A stretch of DNA of 64,000 nt from JAFGUB01 sp050305515 (lineage in GTDB: Bacteria > Campylobacterota > Campylobacteria > Campylobacterales > Sulfurimonadaceae), in NCBI GenBank assembly GCA_050305515.1, contig JBNLFL010000013.1:28805-92804 (forward strand), read 5' to 3'. Made by a program: the position numbers and the translations under genes. How positions within the stretch are numbered: position 1 is the stretch's first letter; every line of letters starts with the position of its first letter. The notes beneath the pieces were generated by a model. The model saw only the letters and a list, made by a program, of their open reading frames with translations. It had not been told where the DNA came from and ran no database searches. Of the stretch, positions 18,423 to 27,476 are shown piece after piece.

Positions 18423-19900
18423 AATTCTCCTTGTGAATTGAGTTGATTTCTGATGCGTTGCAGCGCATCACGCGTGTTCTGGTCATTTCCGCTTCCGATC
18501 CGGCTGAAGAGAAGAATCGCCAGCCATGCTACCACGAAACCGGGCAGCAGTTCATACAGATCGAAAATTCCCCCTTCGAGCTGTTTCCATACAATGACGG
18601 TGAGGGCGCCGCCGAGCATTCCGGCGATGGCTCCCGCTCTGGTGATGCCCTTGTTGTAGAGCGAGAGAATGACAAGCGGTCCGAACGCTGCGCCAAAACC
18701 GGCCCATGCGTATGCGACCAGCATCAATACGCTCGAATCCGGGTCACGCGAAATGGCCCAGGCGATAACGGCAATGACGATGACCGTAGCGCGGCCGAGC
18801 CATACCAGTTCGCGGTCGCTTGCATTTTTTCGAATGACGCCATGGTAAATGTCGCGGGTGAGGACCGACGATGAAACCAGCAGCTGCGAATCGATGGTGC
18901 TCATGATGGCAGCGAGTATCGCGGCAAGCATGAACCCGGCAATCCACGGGTTGAAAAGCAGCTGCGAGAGGGTGATAAAGATCTTTTCGCTGTCGGCAAG
19001 ATCGACGCCGTGGACTGCGACATAGGCAAAACCGAAGAAACCCACACTGATCGAACCGACGACCGAGAGGATCATCCATCCCATGCCGATGGCTTTGGCG
19101 CGGTGCATCTCGTCTTCATGCCGGATGGACATGAAACGCACCAGTATGTGCGGCTGTCCGAAATACCCCAATCCCCATGCCATTAGCGAGATAATGCCGA
19201 TAAATGAGCTGCCCCCGATCAGGTCGAGATGGCTTGTGTCGATGTTTCGAATGGCGGTAATCGCCTCAGTGGTGCCGCCGAGATCGGAAATGACTACCAT
19301 AGGGGTGATAACCAGCGCGAGCATCATCAAAATGCCCTGAATGAAGTCGGTCCAGCTCACCGCGTTGTAACCACCCAAAAAGGTGTAGGAGACGATGATA
19401 AGGCTGCCGATGACGAGCGCCGTATCATACTCCAGTCCGAAGGTGGCTTCAAAGAGCTTGGCCCCGCCGACAAGCCCTGAAGAGGTGTAGAGCGTATAAA
19501 AGAGCAGAATCACAACGGCGCTCATGACGCGCAGCAGGTGCGAGGTATCGTTGAAGCGGTTGGAGAAGTAATCGGGAATGGTGATGGCATCGCCGAGCTG
19601 ATGGGTAAAAATGCGTAGCGGCCTTGCAATGTAGTGCCAGTTGAGCCATGCGCCCAGAATAAGCCCCAGTGCGATCCAGCCGCCGACGATGCCTTCGCTG
19701 TAGATCATACCCGGAAGTCCCAGAAGCAGCCAGCCGCTCATGTCCGACGCGCCCGCGCTCAGCGCCGTGACGCCGGGTCCGAGTCCGCGTCCTCCGAGAA
19801 TGTAGTCTCCCAGATTGTCGGTTTTAAAATAGAAGTAGATCCCGATACCTACCATCACGGTCATGTAGAGAAGAAAGGAGATGAGTACGGGTGTTTCCAT
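18419..19900 (-). CDS. putP: Sodium/proline symporter
   Basis: The 493-residue protein has about 13 hydrophobic segments and SSS-family signatures: DYILGGRGLGPGVTALSAGASDMSGWLLLGLPG near the N-terminus in two adjoining motifs, GGYNAVSWTDFIQG and AAILAAIMSTIDSQLLVSSS. It imports proline with sodium across the inner membrane. Start ATG 19900 follows AAAGGAATCTTC. It sits between putA (12 bases upstream) and proB (overlapping), giving a putA-putP-proB transcription order on the reverse strand. Confidence 0.93.
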   Translation of the reverse strand: METPVLISFLLYMTVMVGIGIYFYFKTDNLGDYILGGRGLGPGVTALSAGASDMSGWLLLGLPGMIYSEGIVGGWIALGLILGAWLNWHYIARPLRIFTHQLGDAITIPDYFSNRFNDTSHLLRVMSAVVILLFYTLYTSSGLVGGAKLFEATFGLEYDTALVIGSLIIVSYTFLGGYNAVSWTDFIQGILMMLALVITPMVVISDLGGTTEAITAIRNIDTSHLDLIGGSSFIGIISLMAWGLGYFGQPHILVRFMSIRHEDEMHRAKAIGMGWMILSVVGSISVGFFGFAYVAVHGVDLADSEKIFITLSQLLFNPWIAGFMLAAILAAIMSTIDSQLLVSSSVLTRDIYHGVIRKNASDRELVWLGRATVIVIAVIAWAISRDPDSSVLMLVAYAWAGFGAAFGPLVILSLYNKGITRAGAIAGMLGGALTVIVWKQLEGGIFDLYELLPGFVVAWLAILLFSRIGSGNDQNTRDALQRIRNQLNSQGEL

Positions 19901-19911
19901 GAAGATTCCTT

Positions 19912-22900
19912 TTAAGATTCCAGAGCATGGATGCCAAGATTACCATAACGATGGTAGCTGTTTGAGATGCTCTGTTCAATGAAATAGTGCATCAGTTCGA
20001 TGCGCCCTTCGGCGACAAAGGGTTCGGATGCAATGTGTATGCCGCGCTTTGATGCCGCTTTGTAGTGCTCCTGCGTGACATGCGAAGGATTTAAAAAGCG
20101 TACACGGCTTACATGTAAGAGTTTTTTGCACAGCTGCGCCTCGGTGTCACGGGAGAGGGTGTCGCCGTTTCCAAGCAGGGTCCGTGCCTGCTGTTCAAGT
20201 GTCTGCGAGACGCTCTGTGATAGCGAAAGCGAGAGTGCCGCTCCGCTCATGCGGATGGCCATGATTGATGAGAGCACGGCATACGGCGCATCCGATTCTT
20301 CGATGCGCAGCAGTACGTTACGCAGCGGCAGGTAGCGTATTTCGTTGCTTTCGCCGCGGACGTTGACGTAATCGTGACGTCGCATAAATTCTGTTTCGAG
20401 TACCTTCCTGAAAGCCCCGGCAATCTCCTGCGCCGTTGCCATCGGGTCAGGCGCAGCGGTTGGCGCGGGGTGCGAAATATTCATGAACTGCGCGACATAG
20501 TTGAAACCGCCCGCTTTTCTTCCGCTGCCGATGGCGGAGAGCCCCATACCGCCGAAGGGCTGACGCAGCACAATGGCACCCGTCGTCATGCGGTTGATGT
20601 AAAGATTGCCTGCTTTGAGGTGTTCCTGCCAGAACTCCTGTTCACGCAGATCGAGACTCTCCAGTCCCGATGTGAGGCCGTAACCGGTGGCGTTGACGAT
20701 CGCAATGGCCTCTTCAAGGTTTTCGGCGCACATGACGCTCAGTACCGGTCCGAAAAGTTCGTTCATGTGACAGAAATCTCCCTGCTGCGTACCCCAGCGG
20801 ATGGCGGGACGGAGCATGTAGGGGTTCTCATTGGCATAAACGGGCGGAATGAGCCAAGACTCATGCGGTTCGATGCCCTCAAGCGCTTGTTGCAGCGCAC
20901 CGGCCGGCGGGTGCGAAAGCGCGCCGATGCGGTGATGCAGCTCCCAGACCGAACCTACCTGAAGTGACGCCGCGGCATCTTCAAGCGTCGCTTTGAAATG
21001 GGCGTCTTCATAGACCTCGCGCTCAAGTACGAGCAGGGAGGTCGCGGAGCACTTCTGCCCGGAGTTGTTAAAGGCCGAGGCGACGACATTTTTGACCGCC
21101 TGCTCGCGGTCGGCCATGGCGGTGACGATGGTGGCGTCCTTGCCGCCCGTTTCGGCGCTGAGGTGAATGTCCGGACGGGTCTGCAAAATGCGGTAGGCGG
21201 TCTGCTCGCCGCCGGTGAAGATGACAAAATCGACCCGCGCGTCCGCCACCAGATGCGCGCTGGCCGTCTCGCCGCTGCACGGGGCAAACTGTAAAACGTT
21301 GCGGCTGACTCCGGCTGCCCAGAAGCATTCGCAGAGGCGCTGCGCACAGAGTGCCGCTTCGCTGGCAGGTTTGAGAATAACGCAGTTGCCTGAGGCAAGC
21401 GCCGCGGCGATGCCGCCTGTCGGAATGGCTATGGGAAAGTTCCAGGGACTGATGACGAGTCCCAGCCCTTTTCCGGTTGCGGTGATGTTTTCAAGCGCTT
21501 CAAGTTTCCTGACGCTGTAGGGGTAGAAATTGAGAAAGTCGATGGCTTCGGAGACTTCGACATCGGTTTCACCGAAGGTTTTGCCCACTTCGGCTGCGGC
21601 AATGCCGATGAGGTCGGCGCGCGCTTTGCGAAACTCGTCGGCAACCTGCATCAAAATCTTCTGGCGCGCTTCGCTGCCGAGTTGCCGCCATCCGTCGGGG
21701 TCGGCGGCTCCGGTATCGACGGCACGGCGCAGTTGCGCGGTATCGGCGCGGATGACGCTGCCCACTTCGACGTTGTCGTAGTACTGCGAGGGGTCCATCA
21801 CCCGAATGCGCGTTCCGGTTTCAACCGAAGAGCCGGCAATGACCGGCGCGGCATGGTAGCCGCCGTGTGCGCCGATATGTTTCCATTTTTTCACGATGCC
21901 TTCTGCCCACAGCCGGTTGGCTTCAAGTGCGAAATCGGTGTCGGGTTCGTTGGAAAAGCGGTAGCGCTGCGTGTCGATGCGCTCTGGCGGTTGCGCCACG
22001 CTGCGGTCTTGCACGCGTCGGGGTTGCTCGGAGAGTGTGGGCATCAGTGCGAGGGAGTCTTCATAGCTTTGCAGCAGTGTTTCCCATTCGGGCGTGTCTG
22101 CATGCAGGCCGAAACTGTGGCGCAAAAAGTTCTGCTCCGCCGTGTTTTCGTCAAAACGCCGCACCAGATAGGCAATAGCGTTGGTAAAGGTCTCTTTGGT
22201 GGCGGTCGGTGCGTAAAGAATGACGTTCATTCCCTCTTTTTTGAGCACTTCGTACGCGGCTTCGCTCATGCCTTCGAGCATTTCGGCGCTGTGGTAGCGC
22301 TCCACACCCTGCTGTTTTGCCCAGAGCCAGGCGTGCGCATGGTCAAAAAGGTTGTGCGACGCAATACCGACATGCACCGCAGGCGCGGTTTCAGGGGTCA
22401 GCAGCAGTTCGACGGCGCGTTTGAAGTTGGCATCGGTCTGCGCTTTGCTCTCATAGGTGACGCACTCCCAGCCGCGAAGGCTGGCTTCGGTCTGCTCCAT
22501 TTCGCCGTTGGCCCCTTTGACGAGCCGTATCTTGACAGGCGCACCGCCGTTGGCCACGCGATGTTTCGTCCACGCGACGAGCGCTTCAATGTGTTTCATG
22601 GCATCGGGAAGATAGGTCTGAATCACAATGCCCGCGTGCAGCGTATGAAACTCCGGTTTTTCGAGCGTCTGCGTAAACGCGTCGATGGTGAGCGCGAGGT
22701 CGCGGTACTCTTCCATATCGAGGTTGACGAACTTGGGTTCGTTCTTACATGTAAGATGGAGCATGGCCGCACGGTAAATGCGCTCAAGCCGTTCGCCGAT
22801 GCGCGCGACGCTCCATGCGTGGGCAAGCGGGGTGATCTGCGAAAAGATTGTCGATATCTTGATGGAGATGTAATCGATGTCGGGATGCTGCAGCGTCATA

Positions 22901-23397
22901 ATGTATTTAACAACACGCTCCTCGGCCTCACGCTCGCCAATGACCATTTCGCCGATGATGTTGATGTTCACACGGGTGCCTTCAAGGGCGCGGGCGCGAA
23001 TGTGGCGTATGAGCGGCGTCTCCTCCCCCTTGATGACGATGGTGCTGACATCTTCTCTCAGATAACGAATGAAAAGCGGAACCGACACGGACGGGAGATA
23101 GATGCCGACATGGCGAAACAGCCAGATAAGCAGCTGCTCGAATGTAGAAAAGAAGCTTCGGGTGTCGTATTTTGCAAACAGGTATTCGAGCTGGTCGGCC
23201 ACGCGCTCGGGATTGTCTGAACGGAAACTCTGGTCCAGCAGCTCGATAAGGAAGACCTTGTTGCGCGGATTTTCAAGCATTTTCCCCATAATGAGGTGCA
23301 GGCGTTTTTCATCTTTTTTACGACCGCTCTCGAGTGCAAGCTGCCATGTCCGTGCCAATGTTTTAACCGATTCGTGCAGCGTGTTTTGTGATGGCAT
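19912..23397 (-). CDS. putA: Bifunctional proline dehydrogenase / delta-1-pyrroline-5-carboxylate dehydrogenase
   Basis: The 1161-residue protein starts at ATG 23397, chosen for AAGGAG upstream; an in-frame extension to 23604 lacks a ribosome site. The FAD proline dehydrogenase barrel covers about 60-470 (IKISTIFSQI, RLVKGANGEMEQTEA). The NAD aldehyde dehydrogenase covers about 530-1000, with PWNFPIAIPTGG, SAETGGKDATIV and the catalytic Cys in NNSGQKCSATS. The C-terminal ~150 residues are a non-catalytic tail. No N-terminal DNA-binding domain is visible, so it should not self-regulate like enterobacterial PutA. TTACATGTAA occurs at 20109 and 22745. Confidence 0.95.
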   Translation of the reverse strand: MPSQNTLHESVKTLARTWQLALESGRKKDEKRLHLIMGKMLENPRNKVFLIELLDQSFRSDNPERVADQLEYLFAKYDTRSFFSTFEQLLIWLFRHVGIYLPSVSVPLFIRYLREDVSTIVIKGEETPLIRHIRARALEGTRVNINIIGEMVIGEREAEERVVKYIMTLQHPDIDYISIKISTIFSQITPLAHAWSVARIGERLERIYRAAMLHLTCKNEPKFVNLDMEEYRDLALTIDAFTQTLEKPEFHTLHAGIVIQTYLPDAMKHIEALVAWTKHRVANGGAPVKIRLVKGANGEMEQTEASLRGWECVTYESKAQTDANFKRAVELLLTPETAPAVHVGIASHNLFDHAHAWLWAKQQGVERYHSAEMLEGMSEAAYEVLKKEGMNVILYAPTATKETFTNAIAYLVRRFDENTAEQNFLRHSFGLHADTPEWETLLQSYEDSLALMPTLSEQPRRVQDRSVAQPPERIDTQRYRFSNEPDTDFALEANRLWAEGIVKKWKHIGAHGGYHAAPVIAGSSVETGTRIRVMDPSQYYDNVEVGSVIRADTAQLRRAVDTGAADPDGWRQLGSEARQKILMQVADEFRKARADLIGIAAAEVGKTFGETDVEVSEAIDFLNFYPYSVRKLEALENITATGKGLGLVISPWNFPIAIPTGGIAAALASGNCVILKPASEAALCAQRLCECFWAAGVSRNVLQFAPCSGETASAHLVADARVDFVIFTGGEQTAYRILQTRPDIHLSAETGGKDATIVTAMADREQAVKNVVASAFNNSGQKCSATSLLVLEREVYEDAHFKATLEDAAASLQVGSVWELHHRIGALSHPPAGALQQALEGIEPHESWLIPPVYANENPYMLRPAIRWGTQQGDFCHMNELFGPVLSVMCAENLEEAIAIVNATGYGLTSGLESLDLREQEFWQEHLKAGNLYINRMTTGAIVLRQPFGGMGLSAIGSGRKAGGFNYVAQFMNISHPAPTAAPDPMATAQEIAGAFRKVLETEFMRRHDYVNVRGESNEIRYLPLRNVLLRIEESDAPYAVLSSIMAIRMSGAALSLSLSQSVSQTLEQQARTLLGNGDTLSRDTEAQLCKKLLHVSRVRFLNPSHVTQEHYKAASKRGIHIASEPFVAEGRIELMHYFIEQSISNSYHRYGNLGIHALES

Positions 23398-23760
23398 GGC
23401 GGACTCCTTAATGCAGTGACAGACGTAGAAAAAACGCATTGATTTTTTATAAACGAAGAACAAAGGGTAACAAATGAATCTTAACGCTGTCTGATACGAA
23501 GGCCCGAGAAGTGCCTGAAAAAGGCGTTTTGGCACCTGTTGACGGTGGCTGTGGCAAATGTGGAAATTTAGGTTTTGACTTTCCGTATATCTCCTGTTTT
23601 GCATTGCTTTGGCAGCTTGTAGCGGCAGAAAAGGTACAATGCCCGCTATAAAGATTTACTGGCGGGTTCCGTTAAAGCAGCCTTGTCTTTGAAACAAAAT
23701 CTGTTGATGAGGACCTTGTTACATGTAAAACAGGTATTGGCATCACTCGATCCGTTTTCT
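23398..23760. other. Intergenic region upstream of putA, resident-type DNA
   Basis: This is 363 bases without a supported gene. It carries the putA ribosome site at its left end, one TTACATGTAA at 23719-23728 and a weak CCCGC/GCGGG inverted repeat near 23641-23665. No attC-like site could be recognised after the 107-residue cassette gene, so the edge of the cassette array is placed between about 23730 and 23760. Confidence 0.45.
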
Positions 23761-24084
23761 TTAATCTCCTCCAGCACCGGAACCTTCACTTCCACCATCA
23801 GAACCAAAATGGCCACCAGACGATGAGCTATCACTTGAGTAGTGGTCCCAAAAAGCGTACCATTTGACATCATCACCTTGTCTGCTCTCATCTTTATAGC
23901 GTGCATATCTACTCAATAAATACAATTCGACAACTGCACCAATGACAGGTACCAAGAGTATGAATATCACTTTGAAAATTTTTTGATGAACTTCATACAA
24001 TATATCTTCGTTGATGACGGCGAAAATAGCTGCAAGATCAAGGAGTATTACAAGTGCAATAGGTAAAATCCATAAATGTTCCAA
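23761..24084 (-). CDS. Small two-helix membrane protein, last cassette gene
   Basis: The 107-residue protein uses a TTG start at 24084. Its ribosome site, GGAG, is part of the attC core GTTAGGAG just upstream, so translation is driven from the recombination site. Two membrane helices (about 5-25 and 35-58) in the style of PLDc_N proteins are followed by a soluble Ser/Gly-rich tail (SSDSSSSGGHFGSDGG). It resembles in layout the cassette protein at 32648-32995. Function is unknown; its position directly after the retron RT makes it a possible accessory. Confidence 0.6.
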   Translation of the reverse strand: MEHLWILPIALVILLDLAAIFAVINEDILYEVHQKIFKVIFILLVPVIGAVVELYLLSRYARYKDESRQGDDVKWYAFWDHYSSDSSSSGGHFGSDGGSEGSGAGGD

Positions 24085-24090
24085 ATGTAC

Positions 24091-24144
24091 TCCTAACGTT
24101 TGAGTTCAGTGACGCAGTGCGTTCACTGCTAAGTTTTGTTGTGT
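24091..24144 (-). repeat. Integron attC-like site after the retron RT gene
   Basis: On the reverse strand it runs from ACACAAC to GTTAGGA with the conserved CTCAAACG before the crossover G/TT. The centre has CAGTGA pairing with TCACTG. The last codons and stop of the RT gene lie inside its left arm, as is common in integron cassettes. Confidence 0.7.
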
Positions 24145-25856
24145 ATATATTCATTTAGTTTTAAACAATCCAATCTATTATTATTTTGTCTAGTAAAAAA
24201 TTGATTATTAGTTAAATCTGCAATTAATCTTATTTTTTCTGAAATCTTAGAAAAGTCTCTATCTTCTTTTAATGTTTGACCGTCTTTTAACTTCTTCATT
24301 TCTTCCACAAAATCTTTTTTCATACAATCTCTAACGATACCAAGCATATAATCTGGAATGGAGAGTAAAATATCATCTTTACCACTTTTTGATATTATAG
24401 TATTTGGAAAAAAGTTTCCTCTTATGCGAACAATTTTTTCTAATATTGTTACTGTAATTTTTGAATTTTCTTCAACAACGATTATATTTTTATTATTTCT
24501 ATACCTTCTTAATATGTTTTTCATCAAACTATCAAATAGAGCATAGTAATTATTTTGAAAAGTAACTTTCTTCAGTGGTTCATTTTCAGATTTAAACATT
24601 AGGTGTGTTTCAATATTTAGCTCTCTCAATATTGATATGTAATCACTTTTTACATTTGGGTCATCTTCACTATAATGAAAAAGTCTATTCTTTTGTTTAT
24701 CTGTCAATCCATTTCTTAGGTCTGATACTAAATCACTTTTTAATGAAATTAATCTATCAGTAATAGTATTTTTTAAAAAATCTCCATTTATTGAAACAAG
24801 TGATAAAATTAATGTTTTTTTATCAGGAGTTTCGCTTTCATCTATATAATGATATGTACATAAATCGCTTTTTTTCTGTGGAACATCCATATAAATATTT
24901 TCCAAATATAGATTATTGTCTTTTAATATGTTTATAAAATCTGATTGGTATTTTTTACCTAATGACTTTTCAATTCCCAATATATAAACAATTTTCCCAT
25001 ATATGGTTCTTATTCGTGTATAGCCATCTTCAATATTAAAATAATTTTCTGGATATTTGTTTAAATAATATAATTCCTGTCTTATTTTCCTTTTCATTAT
25101 TTTAGGAACTCTTGGGTATTTATCATTTGATATACTCAGACCTGTAACGTATTGAGGCTGTCCATACTTTAGGTTTATAGTTTTTTCTTCATTGATTTTA
25201 AAAGAATACTTTTCAAAAATTTCTTTGATTTCATCTGTTGAAGGGAAATTATTTATATCAGATGAAAAAGTTATATCATCACTATATCTACTTATTTCTA
25301 CGTTATATTTTTCAGCCAACATTTTAAGTTCTAAATCTAAATCAAAACAATATAAATTTGCTAAAATAGGGCTTGTATTAAAGCCCTCGTATAATATGTC
25401 ATCTAATGTGCATAAGTCTGAAAATATCTCTGCTCCATTTTCAGAAAATCCAAGTTTTAAAAAAACGCTTTTTATGCCTTCTTTTGTAATTGATTTAAAA
25501 TAATCTTTGATGTCGATTTTAAATAGATACTTCTTATTTAAATGTTGTCTAGCATTTGTCAAGACACCTCTATCCTTGATAAATCCATGTGCTATATTAC
25601 TGATATAAGAATCTCTATCTTCTTTTATTCTTTGCTCTATAATGTGTAGCAGTTCTTTATAAAATAGATTATATGGAGGATTGATTTTTATGACTTCTCT
25701 ATATTTTTTTATATGCTTTGGATTCTTTTTAGGTATGTTAAAAAGACTAATATATGTCTGATTTTTTTCATTATTGCAGATAGAATTAAGAAAATCTATT
25801 GGGGTGTTAAAACTTTTGGAGATTATTTTTAATGAGTTTAATTGATTTAGGTTCAT
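24129..25856 (-). CDS. Retron-type reverse transcriptase fused to DUF3800
   Basis: The protein has 575 residues. Residues 60-300 are a reverse transcriptase: NARQH at 101-105 (the retron NAxxH motif), motif A KIDIKDYF with the catalytic Asp near 115, catalytic YSDD at 191-194, and VTGLSISND at 237-245 (the retron VTG motif). There is no maturase domain and no template/variable repeat. Residues 331-510 resemble DUF3800, an RNase H-like fold (YHYIDESETPD at about 335, LFHYSEDDPNVKSDY, IIVVEEN). From memory, DUF3800 is the effector of one published retron type. The gene is strongly AT-rich, lies between two attC sites, and has a structured RNA candidate upstream. Retron identity is well supported; the defence role is inferred. 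Confidence 0.85.
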   Translation of the reverse strand: MNLNQLNSLKIISKSFNTPIDFLNSICNNEKNQTYISLFNIPKKNPKHIKKYREVIKINPPYNLFYKELLHIIEQRIKEDRDSYISNIAHGFIKDRGVLTNARQHLNKKYLFKIDIKDYFKSITKEGIKSVFLKLGFSENGAEIFSDLCTLDDILYEGFNTSPILANLYCFDLDLELKMLAEKYNVEISRYSDDITFSSDINNFPSTDEIKEIFEKYSFKINEEKTINLKYGQPQYVTGLSISNDKYPRVPKIMKRKIRQELYYLNKYPENYFNIEDGYTRIRTIYGKIVYILGIEKSLGKKYQSDFINILKDNNLYLENIYMDVPQKKSDLCTYHYIDESETPDKKTLILSLVSINGDFLKNTITDRLISLKSDLVSDLRNGLTDKQKNRLFHYSEDDPNVKSDYISILRELNIETHLMFKSENEPLKKVTFQNNYYALFDSLMKNILRRYRNNKNIIVVEENSKITVTILEKIVRIRGNFFPNTIISKSGKDDILLSIPDYMLGIVRDCMKKDFVEEMKKLKDGQTLKEDRDFSKISEKIRLIADLTNNQFFTRQNNNRLDCLKLNEYIHNKT

Positions 25857-25867
25857 ATACTATATAG

Positions 25868-25945
25868 CAATATGGGTAAATAGGTAGATTGTAATTAACT
25901 TTTTATCGAGCACGAATTCGCACTCTACAATTATTCCCCATATTG
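25868..25945 (-). ncRNA. Candidate retron non-coding RNA (msr/msd), nested hairpins
   Basis: On the reverse strand, just before the RT start, CAATATGGG (25945-25937) pairs perfectly with CCCATATTG (25876-25868). Inside it ATTGTA pairs with TACAAT. Inside that is a GAGTGCG/CGTGCTC stem with an AATT loop (25925-25908). This 78-base nested structure is where retrons carry their msr-msd, flanked by an inverted repeat. It is short for a known msr-msd, and the only other space in the cassette is about 30 bases, so it may be a compact form or a control hairpin instead. Confidence 0.45.
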
Positions 25946-25975
25946 TTCCTTTATTATATCAGTTTTTGCTTTGAT

Positions 25976-26043
25976 ACACAACGTTTGAGGAGAGCGAATA
26001 AGTTGCCGCAAGGTAACTTATTCGCTCCTCTAATTTGTTAAGC
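25976..26043 (-). repeat. Integron attC-like site between DUF4238 and RT cassettes
   Basis: On the reverse strand the left core GCTTAAC fits RYYYAAC exactly and the right core is GTTGTGT, preceded by CTCAAAC. The arms form a long imperfect hairpin: AGGAGCGAATAAGTTACC pairs with GGCAACTTATTCGCTCTCCT with an extra AG, the kind of bulge attC needs. This is the clearest attC in the window. Confidence 0.8.
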
Positions 26044-26047
26044 ATTA

Positions 26048-26944
26048 TTATTCTCTATAAAATGGTTCTAAATCAGTTATTTCCCATAATGGGTAATTTA
26101 GACCATCTGCTGCACTCATAATGATTTGTATACTATTATATGCTTCATTTTCTTCAGTACTATCCAGAACATGTAGTGAAAATGGTGCTTGTGGATATTT
26201 GCCTAATACTTCAGAGAACATTTCATCAGCAATAATACCATCATGTTTCGGACTTATAATTAATGATTGTTTAGCAGCTTTGGCTAAATAAAAGTTAATC
26301 ATATGTGCACCACCTTTATCTAATTCGCGCCCAATGGTTTCATTTGGGTAATCTATAAATGCATTCCAGTTACTAGGCATAGAACAAGCTACAAAACATA
26401 TACGTGGACTAAGTGGATAAAATAAACAGCTATCTGGTCTTTCAATAAAGCCAGTTTGTAAAACTGGGTTATCTGTTCGAACAAAATAATCATCTTTATG
26501 AGCTACTAATAGACACCAGTCACGATTTGCTACAAAACTTAAATCAGTACACTCCTTACAACCAACTCTATCATGGGCAGGTTTATCAGTCAAATTAAAT
26601 TTAGATTTAACAAAATTTTCGTAATGAATAAATGTAGGTGTTCTTACAAGTTGTGACAAAATAAATTGTGCCCAAACTATACGTTCTTCTGAATTTAGGT
26701 CATTACAATTCAGAATTTTATTATAAATAATTGCTGCGTCGTTTTCTAGTTCTGTATTTAATGCATCTTCAACCGCCCAAGTATAAATTCCACGTTTTCT
26801 ACCCCACTGTTTTGTTCCTTTCGTAGACTTTTTTACTGTATTAGAATATGAGCAACTAAAGAAAGAAATATATCCTTCATCATCTGCCCAAGGTTTATTA
26901 GTAAAAACTGGAGAATAGTGAGATAATGGTAATTTTTTTGCCAA
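26048..26944 (-). CDS. DUF4238-domain protein, cassette gene
   Basis: The 298-residue soluble protein has a TTG start at 26944 with GGAG 8 bases upstream. The N-terminal SHYSPVFTNKPW and the helical region with QFILSQLVRTP, then FVRTDNPVL and YPLSPRICF, match the DUF4238 pattern. No catalytic role is known for the family. It is the first gene after repeat R1, starting about 30 bases from the R1 G/TT junction, and is followed by an attC and the retron RT. AT-rich composition fits foreign origin. Confidence 0.7.
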   Translation of the reverse strand: MAKKLPLSHYSPVFTNKPWADDEGYISFFSCSYSNTVKKSTKGTKQWGRKRGIYTWAVEDALNTELENDAAIIYNKILNCNDLNSEERIVWAQFILSQLVRTPTFIHYENFVKSKFNLTDKPAHDRVGCKECTDLSFVANRDWCLLVAHKDDYFVRTDNPVLQTGFIERPDSCLFYPLSPRICFVACSMPSNWNAFIDYPNETIGRELDKGGAHMINFYLAKAAKQSLIISPKHDGIIADEMFSEVLGKYPQAPFSLHVLDSTEENEAYNSIQIIMSAADGLNYPLWEITDLEPFYRE

Positions 26945-26979
26945 ATTTATTACTCCAAGATATTTGAGTATTTAACTAT

Positions 26980-27324
26980 ATTATTGATACCCACAATATG
27001 CCTTTTTACCGGAAATCCATCAGATAATCAGACATCAAAAATGTCCTGATATTGAAAATCTGTATTTAGAATTTAACAAAATGACATATTTTTGAAGATT
27101 TTACGCTCTTTTACTTGAAATTATCTCCGTTTTTATGTCTTTTTGATTTTGATAGCCAGACATTATGTCCTGCTATCAGGCGAAAAACGTAATAAAAGGA
27201 CATTATGTCCTGTCTATTGAAAGAAAACGGAAGCAGCTGTTTTTGTCAGCTTCTGGGTTTGGAGCTGTTGTTCAGTATTTTAAGAATCTTCGGTGTGACG
27301 GCCAGATCGAGCGCGGTGAGATGC
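26980..27324 (-). repeat. Repeat R, copy 1: attI-like platform with palindromes
   Basis: Copy 1 of a ~340-base repeat also found at 35997-36345 and, shortened, at 33336-33475. On the reverse strand it ends ATCAATAATATAG then TTAAAT, a G/TT crossover feeding the DUF4238 cassette. Inside are palindromes AGGACAT-T-ATGTCCT (27197-27211), a 27-base imperfect palindrome from GATAGC to GCTATC (27151-27177), and a further GACAT...ATGTC. Its far end includes the last codons of an ankyrin gene. Confidence 0.75.
27246..27324 (-). pseudogene. 3' fragment of ankyrin-repeat gene duplicated with R1
   Basis: The reverse strand reads LTALDLAVTPKILKILNN then SSKPRS and stop, nearly identical to the C-terminus of the intact ankyrin gene at 36267-36716 (FTALELAVTPKILKILRN). 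Upstream codons are missing and unrelated DNA follows after about 27325. The fragment shows that R1 and R2 arose by duplication of one locus that included the ankyrin 3' end. Confidence 0.75.
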
Positions 27325-27476
27325 AACTGTACTCTTTGGTATTGTTCAATGTTACATGTAAGCCTGTTTTCCATTGCTATTTTCAAAAATCACAATATCA
27401 ATAGATAGAAAAAATCCAACTCTTTGAGTACAATTTTCTGACCCGTGTTTGCCAATAAAATCGTATAAGGATTATT

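Noticed and set aside
21682..23220. 512-residue ORF antisense to putA
   Set aside because: Low-complexity shadow of a GC-rich, well-conserved gene; no ribosome site and no domain.
19912..23604. Longer putA start at 23604
   Set aside because: The extra 69 residues have no ribosome site and no family match; AAGGAG precedes ATG 23397.
24129..25856. RT as group II intron maturase or diversity-generating retroelement
   Set aside because: No maturase/endonuclease domain, no intron RNA ends, no template/variable repeat pair; NAxxH and VTG motifs point to a retron.
26980..27324. Repeat R as an insertion sequence or MITE
   Set aside because: No terminal inverted repeats or target duplications; copies share one sharp end at G/TT and the other end is an ankyrin gene end.
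27165..27404. Similar ORFs at 27165 and 36186 reading YQAKNVIKGH
   Set aside because: They are alike only because repeat R is duplicated; each runs antisense into the ankyrin coding end and differs in length and end.
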